A DNA stretch of 64,000 bases, taken from Cellulophaga sp. HaHa_2_95 (lineage in GTDB: Bacteria; Bacteroidota; Bacteroidia; Flavobacteriales; Flavobacteriaceae). Positions 48,786-57,013 of the stretch are shown one piece after another. The stretch spans positions 1,612,001-1,676,000 of the forward strand of contig NZ_CP058988.1 of assembly GCF_019278565.1 (NCBI RefSeq). Direction: 5' to 3'. A program made the position numbers and the translations under genes. The notes under the pieces are model-generated. The model was not told the DNA's origin. It saw only the letters and a program-made list of their open reading frames with translations, and made no database searches. How positions within the stretch are numbered: the stretch's first letter is position 1; each line of letters opens with the position of its first letter.

Positions 48786-49601
48786 TTAAACGCCACTAAA
48801 TGCACTAAAACCTCCATCAATAGGAACTACAATACCTGTTACAAATTTTGAAGCATCTGCACATAAGTAATGTATAGTACCATTTAATTCGTCAGTTTCA
48901 CCAAAACGATTCATAGGGGTATTTTTAATAATAGTTTCCCCACGATCCGTGTATTTACCCGTTTCTTTATCTATTAATAAATCTCTGTTTTGATTGCCAA
49001 TAAAGAAACCAGGAGCAATGGCATTGACACGTAAACCTTCTCCGAATTTAGAGGCTAATTCTACAGACAACCATTTGGTAAAATTATCTATGGCCGCTTT
49101 AGAGGCAGAATAGCCAACAACTCGTGTAATAGCACTCTGTGCGGTCATGGAAGAGATGTTGATAATCACTCCTTTTTTATTTTCAACCATCTTTTTGCCA
49201 AACACTAATGCAGGTAAAATACTACCGAATAAATTTAAATCTACAACCTTTTTGAAGTCATCAATAGTCACATCAAAGATGGTCTGATCTACACCAATGG
49301 TTGCGCCCGGCATATTACCACCCGCAGCATTAATAAGCACATCTATTTTACCGTGTGTTGCTATAATTTGATCGGCAATTTCCTTTAAGCTAGTTTCATC
49401 TAAAACATTACATACATAACCAAACACATTGGCACTAACTTTTTTCAACTTTTCTAAAGAAGCATTTACGGTTTCCTCTCTACGGTCAAGTACAATTACG
49501 GTAGCACCATTACCTAGGAGGTAGTTAGACATTTCACCGCCTAAAACGCCGCCACCGCCTGTGATTAAGATTACTTTATTTTCTATATCAAACAAATTCA
49601 T
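48786..49601 (-). CDS. SDR-family D-mannonate oxidoreductase (fructuronate reductase)
   Basis: A 271-residue short-chain dehydrogenase: ITGGGGVLGGEMSNYLLGNG (nucleotide binding), INAAGGNMPG, and catalytic Tyr and Lys in VGYSASKAAI. The classical UxuB belongs to another family; SDR enzymes replace it in Bacillus and in many Bacteroidota. First position before uxuA and uxaC supports reduction of fructuronate to mannonate. It is the first gene of the minus-strand operon and faces the LacI gene. Confidence 0.88.
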   Translation of the reverse strand: MNLFDIENKVILITGGGGVLGGEMSNYLLGNGATVIVLDRREETVNASLEKLKKVSANVFGYVCNVLDETSLKEIADQIIATHGKIDVLINAAGGNMPGATIGVDQTIFDVTIDDFKKVVDLNLFGSILPALVFGKKMVENKKGVIINISSMTAQSAITRVVGYSASKAAIDNFTKWLSVELASKFGEGLRVNAIAPGFFIGNQNRDLLIDKETGKYTDRGETIIKNTPMNRFGETDELNGTIHYLCADASKFVTGIVVPIDGGFSAFSGV

Positions 49602-49673
49602 TCTATCTGTCGTTTTTCTTAGGTTATACTTCTAATTATGAAGCGTTACGAGTGTGTTTTAATCTAATTAAAA

Positions 49674-49697
49674 ATTTACGTGTACGCACACGTAAAT
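49674..49697. promoter_or_regulatory. LacI-type operator O1
   Basis: Perfect inverted repeat: ATTTACGTGT, centre ACGC, ACACGTAAAT. It is 73 bases upstream of the mannonate oxidoreductase-type start and lies in the gap shared with the divergent LacI gene. The even-length palindrome around a short centre is typical for LacI-family dimers. Confidence 0.85.
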
Positions 49698-49735
49698 ATA
49701 GACAGATTTTTTTCATTTTCACTATATTTACCAAA

Positions 49736-49757
49736 ATTTGTGTACGCACACGAAAAA
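49736..49757. promoter_or_regulatory. LacI-type operator O2
   Basis: Contains the same 13 bases GTGTACGCACACG as O1 with less symmetric flanks. The centres of O1 and O2 are exactly 60 bases apart. O2 ends 24 bases before the LacI ATG, so it may serve autoregulation. Confidence 0.8.
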
Positions 49758-49781
49758 TAATTCCAATTTGAAGATTAGCAT

Positions 49782-50834
49782 ATGATTACGATTAATGACA
49801 TTGCAAAAGAAGCTAAAGTTTCAGCTGGGACTGTAGATAGAGTAATTCATGAAAGGGGAGGAGTTTCAAAAAAAACGGCGGCTAAAATAAAGTCCATTAT
49901 AGCCAAGCATGATTTTCAAATCAATGCTATAGCTAGTTCTTTAGCATTGAATAAAAGAGTGCAAATTGCGGTGTTGATTCCTGATTATGATGCGGGGAAT
50001 ACATTTTGGAAATCACCAATGCTGGGTATTCTTAAAGCTAAAGAGGAGGTTAAAAAAATTGGTGCGAGTGTTTCTTATTTTAGTTTTAATCAATTTGACG
50101 AAGCTTCGTATGTGCGCCAATTTAAAGAAGTAATTGCCTCGAAACCTGACGCCTTATTATTGGCTCCATTGTTTGGGTCTGCCACTAAAGGTTTGGCAAA
50201 AGAATTGGATGATAAAGAGATTCCTTATGTGTTCTTAAACATTAATTTAGAGGGGTGTAATAATATTTCATTTATAGGGCAAGATGCTTATATGAGCGGA
50301 TTTCTGGCAGGGAAATTAATGCAACTCTCCATAAAGGAGAAAAGCGCCATTGCTATTATGCAAACCAGAGCGAACCTTGACAATAACCATGCTATTTACA
50401 AGAGAATAAAAGGCTTTGAGGATTATTTTTCATCGAATAAACTCAGCGTACCGCTCTTAAATATCAACCTAGTTGATTTAGAAAATACCGAGGTATTAGC
50501 AGAAAAATTAAAGACTATGTTTGTTGAAAATCCCTATATAAAAGGGGTTTATGTTCCTAATAGTCGTGTATTTCGTTTTGTAAAGGCCATTAATAATACA
50601 AAAATCAACGATTTAGTGCTTCTTGGTTTTGATGGTACTGAAGAAAATGTAAAATGTTTAGAAAATGAAAAAGTAGCTTTTTTAATCTCCCAACAACCCT
50701 TTAAAGAAGCATATGAAGCTATTAAATTAATGGTTGATTTTTTAGTAGATAAAAAAGAATTAGACGAAAGAATTTATTCACCAATAGAGATTTTAACTAA
50801 AGAAAATGTGCAATTTAGTAAACATAGTAAATAA
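49782..50834 (+). CDS. LacI family transcriptional regulator
   Basis: A 350-residue repressor. The DNA-binding domain is at residues 1-55 (ITINDIAKEAKVSAGTVDRV, with hinge helix INAIASSLAL). A periplasmic-binding-protein-like effector domain follows (QIAVLIPDYDAGNTFW, FIGQDAYMSGFLAGKLM, LLGFDGTEENVKCLE). It is divergent from the uronate catabolic/TRAP operon and separated by two matching operators, so it very likely represses that operon and itself. A uronate or pathway intermediate is the probable inducer. Confidence 0.94.
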   Translation: MITINDIAKEAKVSAGTVDRVIHERGGVSKKTAAKIKSIIAKHDFQINAIASSLALNKRVQIAVLIPDYDAGNTFWKSPMLGILKAKEEVKKIGASVSYFSFNQFDEASYVRQFKEVIASKPDALLLAPLFGSATKGLAKELDDKEIPYVFLNINLEGCNNISFIGQDAYMSGFLAGKLMQLSIKEKSAIAIMQTRANLDNNHAIYKRIKGFEDYFSSNKLSVPLLNINLVDLENTEVLAEKLKTMFVENPYIKGVYVPNSRVFRFVKAINNTKINDLVLLGFDGTEENVKCLENEKVAFLISQQPFKEAYEAIKLMVDFLVDKKELDERIYSPIEILTKENVQFSKHSK

Positions 50835-50840
50835 ATAAGA

Positions 50841-50872
50841 AAAACAGTAAAGCTTATGAGCTCTACTGTTTT
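50841..50872. terminator. Bidirectional terminator between lacI and GH78
   Basis: A 14-base stem with one mismatch (50841-50854 with 50859-50872) and loop TATG, with A-runs and T-runs on its two sides. The stop codon of the convergent GH78 gene (50863-50865) lies inside the right arm, so the hairpin overlaps the end of that gene. Confidence 0.85.
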
Positions 50873-52698
50873 AGTTGTATTACGTTAATTCCGCTTTTAA
50901 GAAGAATTACCAGTTTATTCTTTTTTATTTTCTTCCCGTTAAGCAAGACTTTTTTTGGACTGGAAGAAATCGTAAATTCGGCAGACATTCCTTCTGGAAT
51001 TTCTAGGGTGTATAGTTCAGATTTTTCACTCTTTTGGTATGTTCCAGAAATGATTCCATTTTTAGTAGGTACTTTAATCGTTGTATATGATAATTCTGCC
51101 AATTGAGGTTTTATTTCGGCAATTTTGAAACCTGCAGTTTTAGGTTTTATCCCCCACATGTAACGTGTTATAATATTTAACGGAGCGGTACCCCAAGCAT
51201 GGTTCCAATCAGAATTTGGTTTGTATTTTACATCCCAAGCTTCCATGGTCATGGTAGCACCTACTTCCATCATATTCCACCAATTTCTGTCGCCTTCAGT
51301 TTCCGTAATCAAGTCAAAACCATATTGCGCTTCACCATTTTTAAAAAGACCTTCTAATAAATACTGAGATCCATATACACTGCAGGCCATACCTCTAGTT
51401 TTTACAAAAGCGGTAACACTTTCAACGTGTTCTTTGGGTACTAAATCAAAAGCCAAAGGCAACATATTGGCATGTAGTGAAGCATGTGTACTGTTCTCAC
51501 CGTCTATATAATATCCTTTATCAGTATCAAATAACTTGGTGTTGATTACCTTTTTAACGGATGCTGCTTTATTTTTTAAAAAACTCACGTCTTCTTTTTT
51601 ACCAAGAAAACCAGCAATTTCAGTCATCAATTTTAAATTATAATAGTAAAAAGAATTCACGACTGTATTTACGGGTACAATTTCATACCCATCTCTTTCA
51701 CCTTCGGCAGTCGCTAGTTTCCATCCCGTATCTTTTTGTGCAGGAGGCCAATCTATAATATCTTTTATTTTAGTGTCTGGTTTTTTAAATCCTAGTTGTT
51801 TTATTAATTCTTGAGTTAGATGAGGAGAAGAAGAATTTATTAAGCCGTCTTCTCGTTCTAAATCCATTAAGGTTTTTAGTTTTAGATTTTCGTAATGTTT
51901 TTCAAGAGGAGCTAAGTCGCCCGTATACATATAATCGGCATGGAACATTAAAACGGTATGCAATAACCATTCTGTGGGCCAAGTAGGGTTGTCTATAAAA
52001 TATTCATTAGTTCTACGACCTATACTGTATAAACTATCTACACTATAATGGCTTAATTGATTGATGTAGGCATCCGCTTCATAAGGAATTCTTTCGCGAT
52101 CGCCATCAACATAATACCCGGTAAAGCTGGTTGCTTTTATCGTGTGTTTGCAAAGGTCCCAAATAGCATCTAACACCTTATCTGATGAGGTGAAATCGCT
52201 TGCGTTATCATGAAATCTATTGTGAACAGCCTTCTGAAAGAATTGTAATTCTTCCATTGGAATCGTTAAATTGGCTACTTCGCAATACCTGAATGGCATA
52301 ATGGTACCCAGAGTTTTTGGGAGTAGTATAGCCGCTCCGCTTGTATTCCTTTTATCAGGAGTAAGACTTAGATCCATTTTTTTATCTGCTGATAGTCCAT
52401 TTAAAACTACTTTTTGATAGCGGATGGTTCCTCCAGGATTTCTGTCTACCTTATTTTGATCGTTTAATTTTTCACCCAAATGGAAAACTAAAGAATCGTT
52501 CTGAGTCTTTTTGCTTTCTAATTGAACCGTACCAAAAAAGGCTTTTCCAAAATCTATAAGGTAAGAACCTTCTCCTAGTTTAGTGATTTTTTTAGGAGCA
52601 ACTAAAGTGGTTTCTAACTGTATTTTTTCAGGACTATCTTGAGCTTGGTTATTGGCAATAAAAGTAATAAAAAGGAGTAAAGTAATATACTTTCTCAT
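50863..52698 (-). CDS. GH78 family alpha-L-rhamnosidase-like protein
   Basis: A 611-residue exported protein (signal ends NNQAQ). The (alpha/alpha)6 domain carries VDGDRERIPYEADA (residues 197-210: D198, D200, E202, E207), the GH78 acidic cluster, then WPTEW and AWDVKYKPNSDWNHAWG. A C-terminal beta-domain ends the protein. It is shorter than many GH78 enzymes (about 900-1100), having only a small N-terminal beta region. GH78 releases alpha-L-rhamnose; related clades also act on other sugars. It is last in a minus-strand operon with two oxidoreductases and a DUF1080 protein. Confidence 0.85.
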   Translation of the reverse strand: MRKYITLLLFITFIANNQAQDSPEKIQLETTLVAPKKITKLGEGSYLIDFGKAFFGTVQLESKKTQNDSLVFHLGEKLNDQNKVDRNPGGTIRYQKVVLNGLSADKKMDLSLTPDKRNTSGAAILLPKTLGTIMPFRYCEVANLTIPMEELQFFQKAVHNRFHDNASDFTSSDKVLDAIWDLCKHTIKATSFTGYYVDGDRERIPYEADAYINQLSHYSVDSLYSIGRRTNEYFIDNPTWPTEWLLHTVLMFHADYMYTGDLAPLEKHYENLKLKTLMDLEREDGLINSSSPHLTQELIKQLGFKKPDTKIKDIIDWPPAQKDTGWKLATAEGERDGYEIVPVNTVVNSFYYYNLKLMTEIAGFLGKKEDVSFLKNKAASVKKVINTKLFDTDKGYYIDGENSTHASLHANMLPLAFDLVPKEHVESVTAFVKTRGMACSVYGSQYLLEGLFKNGEAQYGFDLITETEGDRNWWNMMEVGATMTMEAWDVKYKPNSDWNHAWGTAPLNIITRYMWGIKPKTAGFKIAEIKPQLAELSYTTIKVPTKNGIISGTYQKSEKSELYTLEIPEGMSAEFTISSSPKKVLLNGKKIKKNKLVILLKSGINVIQLKQ

Positions 52699-52730
52699 AG
52701 TATGTTGTACTAGAATAATTGATCAAAAAT

Positions 52731-53912
52731 TTATAATTTAGGATTTGAAACTATGGTATTATTGTACATAGCGTCTAAGCCCATTTGTATGCAAACAGCA
52801 GTATTTGCGCCTGTAACAATATCAGAGATGGGGGTTGTATTGGAAATAATACTATCTCTAAAATCAATTAAAGCTTGTTCACTTGGTTCTAAATGTTCCA
52901 TAACAATTGGAATACCTAAACCTTCTTCCCATTTTAGAGTGGCTCCAGATACGCCATCAAGAACCCCTATTTCTTTTTTTTCATTTCCTTCTGGGTAAAA
53001 CCATGCTTTTGAATATTCTAAAATAATAGAACCTTTATCGCCTTTAACGCGTATTTTGTATCCATCTTTAGCATTGCTAGTTAAACAGGTAAATGTTGCT
53101 TTTACGCCACTCGGGTAGCTGTAGATTAAGTGAATATTATCAAAAGTTTCACGGCCATCTTTCCAATAATCTACACCACCAGCACCCATTACTTGATGAG
53201 GTACTTCATCTAAAACCCAATTTGCAAAATCTATTTGATGAGAGCAAAGCTCTGCGAGTAATCCTCCGGAGTATTCACGGTACATACGCCAATTAATAGC
53301 TCTTTCTAACGCTGGCTCTGGAACCATACGTCTCCAATCTCCATGACGGTTCCATTGGCACTCAAAGGAAGCAATTTTTCCTATTTTTCCATTTTTTATC
53401 AAGTCTACTACGTGGGTGTAAAGCCTAGAGCTGTGGTATTGATGACCGGTTTGGAATATCGTATTCGATTGGCTTACTTTCTGAGTTAATTGATCAATTC
53501 CCTCATAACCTTTTGCCATTGTTTTTTCGCAATAAACATGCTTTCCAGCATCTAATGCCTCCATAGCAATTTGAGAATGGGTGCTAAAAGGTGTGGAAAC
53601 TAGAATGGCATCAATAGTTTTATTATCTAATAATCTACGGTAATCATCATATCCTTTTGCTTTTCCTTTTACGGCTTTTAATCCTTGTTCTAATCTAAAA
53701 GGTAAAACATCGCAACATGCGCTCACATTAAATTTATCAATTTTATTAATATTAGATATCATTCCAGTTCCTCGGTCACCGGTGCCTATAATTCCAATAG
53801 TTAAAGTATCATTTGCATTTTTAAAATCAAGAACGTTTCCTAAAGCTACTGCAGATGTTGATAAAGCTGCTGTTGCAACAGACCCTTTGATTATAAATTC
53901 TCTTCTTTTCAT
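52731..53912 (-). CDS. Gfo/Idh/MocA family oxidoreductase 1, Tat-type signal
   Basis: A 393-residue NAD(P)-binding oxidoreductase with a twin-arginine N-terminus (MKRREFIIKGSVATAALS), suggesting export with cofactor bound. The Rossmann motif is IGIIGTGDRGTG and the catalytic region YCEKTMAKG replaces the usual EKP with EKT. The C-terminal half has the family beta-sheet (RVKGDKGSIILEYSKAWFYP). Exported members of this family oxidise sugars at C3 or act as glycosidases by transient oxidation. It lies 32 bases upstream of GH78 and 48 downstream of the second oxidoreductase. Confidence 0.88.
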   Translation of the reverse strand: MKRREFIIKGSVATAALSTSAVALGNVLDFKNANDTLTIGIIGTGDRGTGMISNINKIDKFNVSACCDVLPFRLEQGLKAVKGKAKGYDDYRRLLDNKTIDAILVSTPFSTHSQIAMEALDAGKHVYCEKTMAKGYEGIDQLTQKVSQSNTIFQTGHQYHSSRLYTHVVDLIKNGKIGKIASFECQWNRHGDWRRMVPEPALERAINWRMYREYSGGLLAELCSHQIDFANWVLDEVPHQVMGAGGVDYWKDGRETFDNIHLIYSYPSGVKATFTCLTSNAKDGYKIRVKGDKGSIILEYSKAWFYPEGNEKKEIGVLDGVSGATLKWEEGLGIPIVMEHLEPSEQALIDFRDSIISNTTPISDIVTGANTAVCIQMGLDAMYNNTIVSNPKL

Positions 53913-53960
53913 GTAAAACTTTTAGTGGTGTTATAGGATAATATTAGATTTTTCGGATGA

Positions 53961-55322
53961 TTATACGGATTTAATCTCCCATCCTGGTTCGTACGTTCTA
54001 GACCATAATTTCATGGCTTCTCTATTAAATATACGTCCTGTAGTTTCATCAACTTCAAAAGAATCATCTATGCGGTACGCAATATTTGCATAATGTGTAA
54101 GCATTTGACTTATAGCACCTTGATCAATAGGAGAGGTTAATTCTGCTTTACCTCTAATAGCGTCAAAGAAGTTTACGGTATGTGCTGCAGAAAGCTGTCC
54201 GCCACCACCTAAAGCATTCCCATCTTCTATACCAGGAACAACATTTTCTCTGATTAATTCCCCTTTAAGGTTGTATAAACGGTAGCCATCACGATCTATT
54301 TTTGCAGAACCTTCTGATCCGTAAACAATAGTACCTCTTCCAGCGCCATATTTGTCATACCCATTACGGCTACGACCATCCCATTGGATTGTTTTTTTAT
54401 CTGCAAAATTAAAGGTAGCTTCCATAGTATCATACATTTCCCAACCATCGTCCTTGTATTGGAATTTTCCTGCATTAATGCCTACATGTTCTGGGTATTC
54501 TACATCTAAGGCCCAACGTGCAATATCTAATTCATGTGTCGCATTATTACCCATTTCGGCAGTACCATAATCCCAACCATACCAGTGCCAGTTATAATCC
54601 CAAGTGTTGTCTGTATACGCTCTTCTAGGAGCAGGACCCTGAAATAAATCCCAATCTAAACCAGCAGGTGGATTTGCTTTTACTTGATGCGGAACCGCAC
54701 CTCTTTTACTGGTATAAAAGGCAATTGCTTTGTAAGCATCACCAATAACACCATTATGTATGTCTTTTATAATCTCTTGCGATTGTAATGAAGAACGTTG
54801 TTGGTTCCCCATTTGCACTACCTTATTGTATTTTTTCTGGTAAGCAACCAATAATTCTCCTTCCTCAGGATTGTGGCTACATGGTTTTTCTAAAAACACA
54901 TGTTTCCCTGCTTGCATTGCCATACAGGCACCTGGAGCATGCCAATGATCGGGAGTTGCCATAAAAATAGCATCTACATTTTTATCATTGATGATGTTTC
55001 TAATGTCGTTTTCTAATTTTGGTTTTGCACCAATAGATTTAGAAACATTTGCAGCAGCTTTATCGCGCTGACTTTTCATAACGTCACATAAGTAAGATAG
55101 TTCAATATTGTTTTTCTTATCACCCATAGCAGAGATATAGGCATTGTATCGTCTTCCTAAACCTTGAATAGCGACATGGATTCTGTCATTTGAACCTATT
55201 ATCTTTGAGTAGCTCTTTGCAGACATTGCATTTACGCTATGGCTTCCTAAAGTAACCCCTACAGCTCCAATAGCTGTTTTTCTTATAAAATCTCTTCTGT
55301 TTGACCCCATCTTCTTATTCAT
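53961..55322 (-). CDS. Gfo/Idh/MocA family oxidoreductase 2, Tat-type signal
   Basis: A 453-residue paralogue with a classical Tat signal (NRRDFIRKTAIGAVGV). The start used overlaps the DUF1080 stop by 8 bases; ATG at 55310 in the same frame would leave a gap of 4 and is also possible. Nucleotide-binding motif VAIQGLGRRY, catalytic region LEKPCSHNPEEGELL and GNQQRSSLQSQEIIKDIHNG are those of the large exported Gfo/Idh/MocA group common in Bacteroidota and Planctomycetota. It probably oxidises a sugar hydroxyl in the periplasm. Confidence 0.9.
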   Translation of the reverse strand: MNKKMGSNRRDFIRKTAIGAVGVTLGSHSVNAMSAKSYSKIIGSNDRIHVAIQGLGRRYNAYISAMGDKKNNIELSYLCDVMKSQRDKAAANVSKSIGAKPKLENDIRNIINDKNVDAIFMATPDHWHAPGACMAMQAGKHVFLEKPCSHNPEEGELLVAYQKKYNKVVQMGNQQRSSLQSQEIIKDIHNGVIGDAYKAIAFYTSKRGAVPHQVKANPPAGLDWDLFQGPAPRRAYTDNTWDYNWHWYGWDYGTAEMGNNATHELDIARWALDVEYPEHVGINAGKFQYKDDGWEMYDTMEATFNFADKKTIQWDGRSRNGYDKYGAGRGTIVYGSEGSAKIDRDGYRLYNLKGELIRENVVPGIEDGNALGGGGQLSAAHTVNFFDAIRGKAELTSPIDQGAISQMLTHYANIAYRIDDSFEVDETTGRIFNREAMKLWSRTYEPGWEIKSV

Positions 55323-56703
55323 TTATAGTATTAATTGGACGAATTTTTACATTTTTAAAGGACACCAAATCACCATGATCTTGTAATAATATTTGTCCTT
55401 TTTCTAAAGCACCAAAATTTGGCCATTTTTCATATTTACTTTCAGATACTAATTTTAAGTACTCTTCACTATTTCTTTCGTATTCTAAAACTTTTACATC
55501 ATTTAACCAGTGTTCTACATGGTTGTCTTTAGATATAATATAGGCGGTATTCCATTCTCCGATTGGATGAATAGGTTTATTGGTGTCTGCTTGTATCAAA
55601 TCATACAAGGAAGAAACCGTTCTACTACCATCATGATTACCAAGCTTAGCATCAGGATGTAAGGCATCATCTAAAATCTGATATTCCAATCCAATAGAAG
55701 AACCATCACCTTTATTTAATTCCGTATCTACATAATACTTTATACCACTATTTGCGCCAGGTGTTAATTTAAAATCTACAGTTAATTCAAAATCAGCATA
55801 CAATTCATTCGTAACGATATCTCCGCCAGCAGTAGATTCTCCGCCACCAGAAGCTAGAACACTTAAGATACCATCTTCAATTTTCCAGCCAGTTTCAGGA
55901 AACTTTTCTAGTTTAGCACCACGCCATCCCTCAGTAGTTTCTCCATCCCATAATAATTTCCAGCCTTTCTTCTTCTCATCGATGGTCAATTGGTTTTTTG
56001 TGTTTATGGGTTGGATAGGTGATTTTCTGCTGTATTTAGCAAGACTATCCGTAAGAATCTTTACGTTTTTCCAAATAATCTCAGTTCCTTCTTTTTTATC
56101 AGCATGTATTTCATGAACCTGTAAGCATATGAAACCACTTCCTGTTTTCCCATCAATTAAATAAGCAGCAGGGACATCATTAATCCAAGTTTTTAAGGTG
56201 TCACCAATCGCTTCAATTCTATAGTGGTTCCAATCATTTTGCTTAAAAGCTTTTTGTGCTGCAGGGTTGCCATCTAACGGGTTTAACCAACCACGTCTAG
56301 ATTCATCATAAATACCACCACTCCATGCTCTATCAGAAGGGTCTATCTCTACTTGATAGCCATGAACTCTTCCGTCTCTATAATTAGGAAAACTGTTGCT
56401 GCGTATTTGTATGCCAGAATTCATGCTAGAATCTACCTTATAATCTAATTCTAAAATAAAATCGCCATACATTTTATCAGACGTTAAAAAAGTATTTGGA
56501 GTATCATGAACAGTACTCCCTACAATTGCTCCATCTCTAACTGTGTATTTTGCAATCCCTCCTTTTTGGTTCCATCCATTTAATGTTTCTCCATCAAATA
56601 AGTTTATCCAAGGAGTGTCATCTTTCGGTTCGTTCTTACAGTTAAAAAATAAGGATACTACACATAAGAGTAGTATTCTATTGAAGAAAATGGAATTTTT
56701 CAT
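55315..56703 (-). CDS. Tandem DUF1080 (3-keto-disaccharide hydrolase-like) lipoprotein
   Basis: A 462-residue lipoprotein (SLFFNCKNE) with two concanavalin-like DUF1080 domains. Domain 1 (about 30-215) begins INLFDGETLNGWNQKGG and has SGIQIRSNSFP. Domain 2 (about 245-458) begins WKLLWDGETTEGWRG and has NSGIKYYVDTE and NHDGSRTVSSLYD. DUF1080 proteins include enzymes that cleave 3-keto-glycosides made by Gfo/Idh/MocA oxidases. First position in the operon with two such oxidases supports that role here. The two domains are dissimilar, so one may be only a binding module. Confidence 0.88.
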   Translation of the reverse strand: MKNSIFFNRILLLCVVSLFFNCKNEPKDDTPWINLFDGETLNGWNQKGGIAKYTVRDGAIVGSTVHDTPNTFLTSDKMYGDFILELDYKVDSSMNSGIQIRSNSFPNYRDGRVHGYQVEIDPSDRAWSGGIYDESRRGWLNPLDGNPAAQKAFKQNDWNHYRIEAIGDTLKTWINDVPAAYLIDGKTGSGFICLQVHEIHADKKEGTEIIWKNVKILTDSLAKYSRKSPIQPINTKNQLTIDEKKKGWKLLWDGETTEGWRGAKLEKFPETGWKIEDGILSVLASGGGESTAGGDIVTNELYADFELTVDFKLTPGANSGIKYYVDTELNKGDGSSIGLEYQILDDALHPDAKLGNHDGSRTVSSLYDLIQADTNKPIHPIGEWNTAYIISKDNHVEHWLNDVKVLEYERNSEEYLKLVSESKYEKWPNFGALEKGQILLQDHGDLVSFKNVKIRPINTINE

Positions 56704-56760
56704 GGTAAATTTTAGTTTGTTAATAAGTTAGGCAAATTAGTGTATCTGTTGTTTTTTTGG

Positions 56761-56788
56761 ATGGATAAATCAATCCAAACCATGGACA
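56761..56788 (+). promoter_or_regulatory. Tandem ATGGAYA site A, 21-bp spacing
   Basis: ATGGATA at 56761-56767 and ATGGACA at 56782-56788, both on the plus strand and exactly 21 bases (two helical turns) apart. This spacing suits AraC-type or HTCS regulators. The site lies 58 bases upstream of the DUF1080 start. Confidence 0.6.
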
Positions 56789-56929
56789 TACTATTTAAAA
56801 TGGTTTCTAAAAATAATGTATCATAAATTAATATTTAGAATTTTAAGCCTAATATTTTTATAATAAAGTGCTTTTAAACTTCTGTTTTTTGTGAAATTGG
56901 CAACTATATTGAATTTCATATAGCAATTT

Positions 56930-56957
56930 TGTCCATATATCAGAATAATATGTCCAT
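56930..56957 (-). promoter_or_regulatory. Tandem ATGGACA site B, 21-bp spacing
   Basis: TGTCCAT at 56930-56936 and at 56951-56957, so the minus strand reads ATGGACA twice with 21-base spacing. It mirrors site A and shares the flank ATGGACATAYTATT. It ends 14 bases before the putative susC promoter element, a place suited to activation. Confidence 0.65.
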
Positions 56958-56971
56958 CCATTAACAGGCTC

Positions 56972-56991
56972 TTAACATTACTTTAGCGAAC
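56972..56991 (+). promoter_or_regulatory. Putative susC promoter element (copy 2)
   Basis: TTAACATTACTTTAGCGAAC, 22 bases before the susC ATG. It agrees in 16 of 20 positions with the element upstream of the first susC (33220-33239, minus). The inner TACTTTAG (56979-56986) resembles the Bacteroidota -7 box TAnnTTTG with one mismatch. Confidence 0.5.
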
Positions 56992-57013
56992 AATTAACTT
57001 AACATAGAATAAA

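Larger units (their letters stand above)
56704..57013. other. 310-bp divergent regulatory region between DUF1080 and susC 2
   Basis: AT-rich, no gene. It carries two tandem-repeat sites in mirrored orientation (56761-56788 and 56930-56957) and a susC-type promoter element (56972-56991); these are listed separately. It must drive both the oxidative operon and the second susCD pair. Confidence 0.75.
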
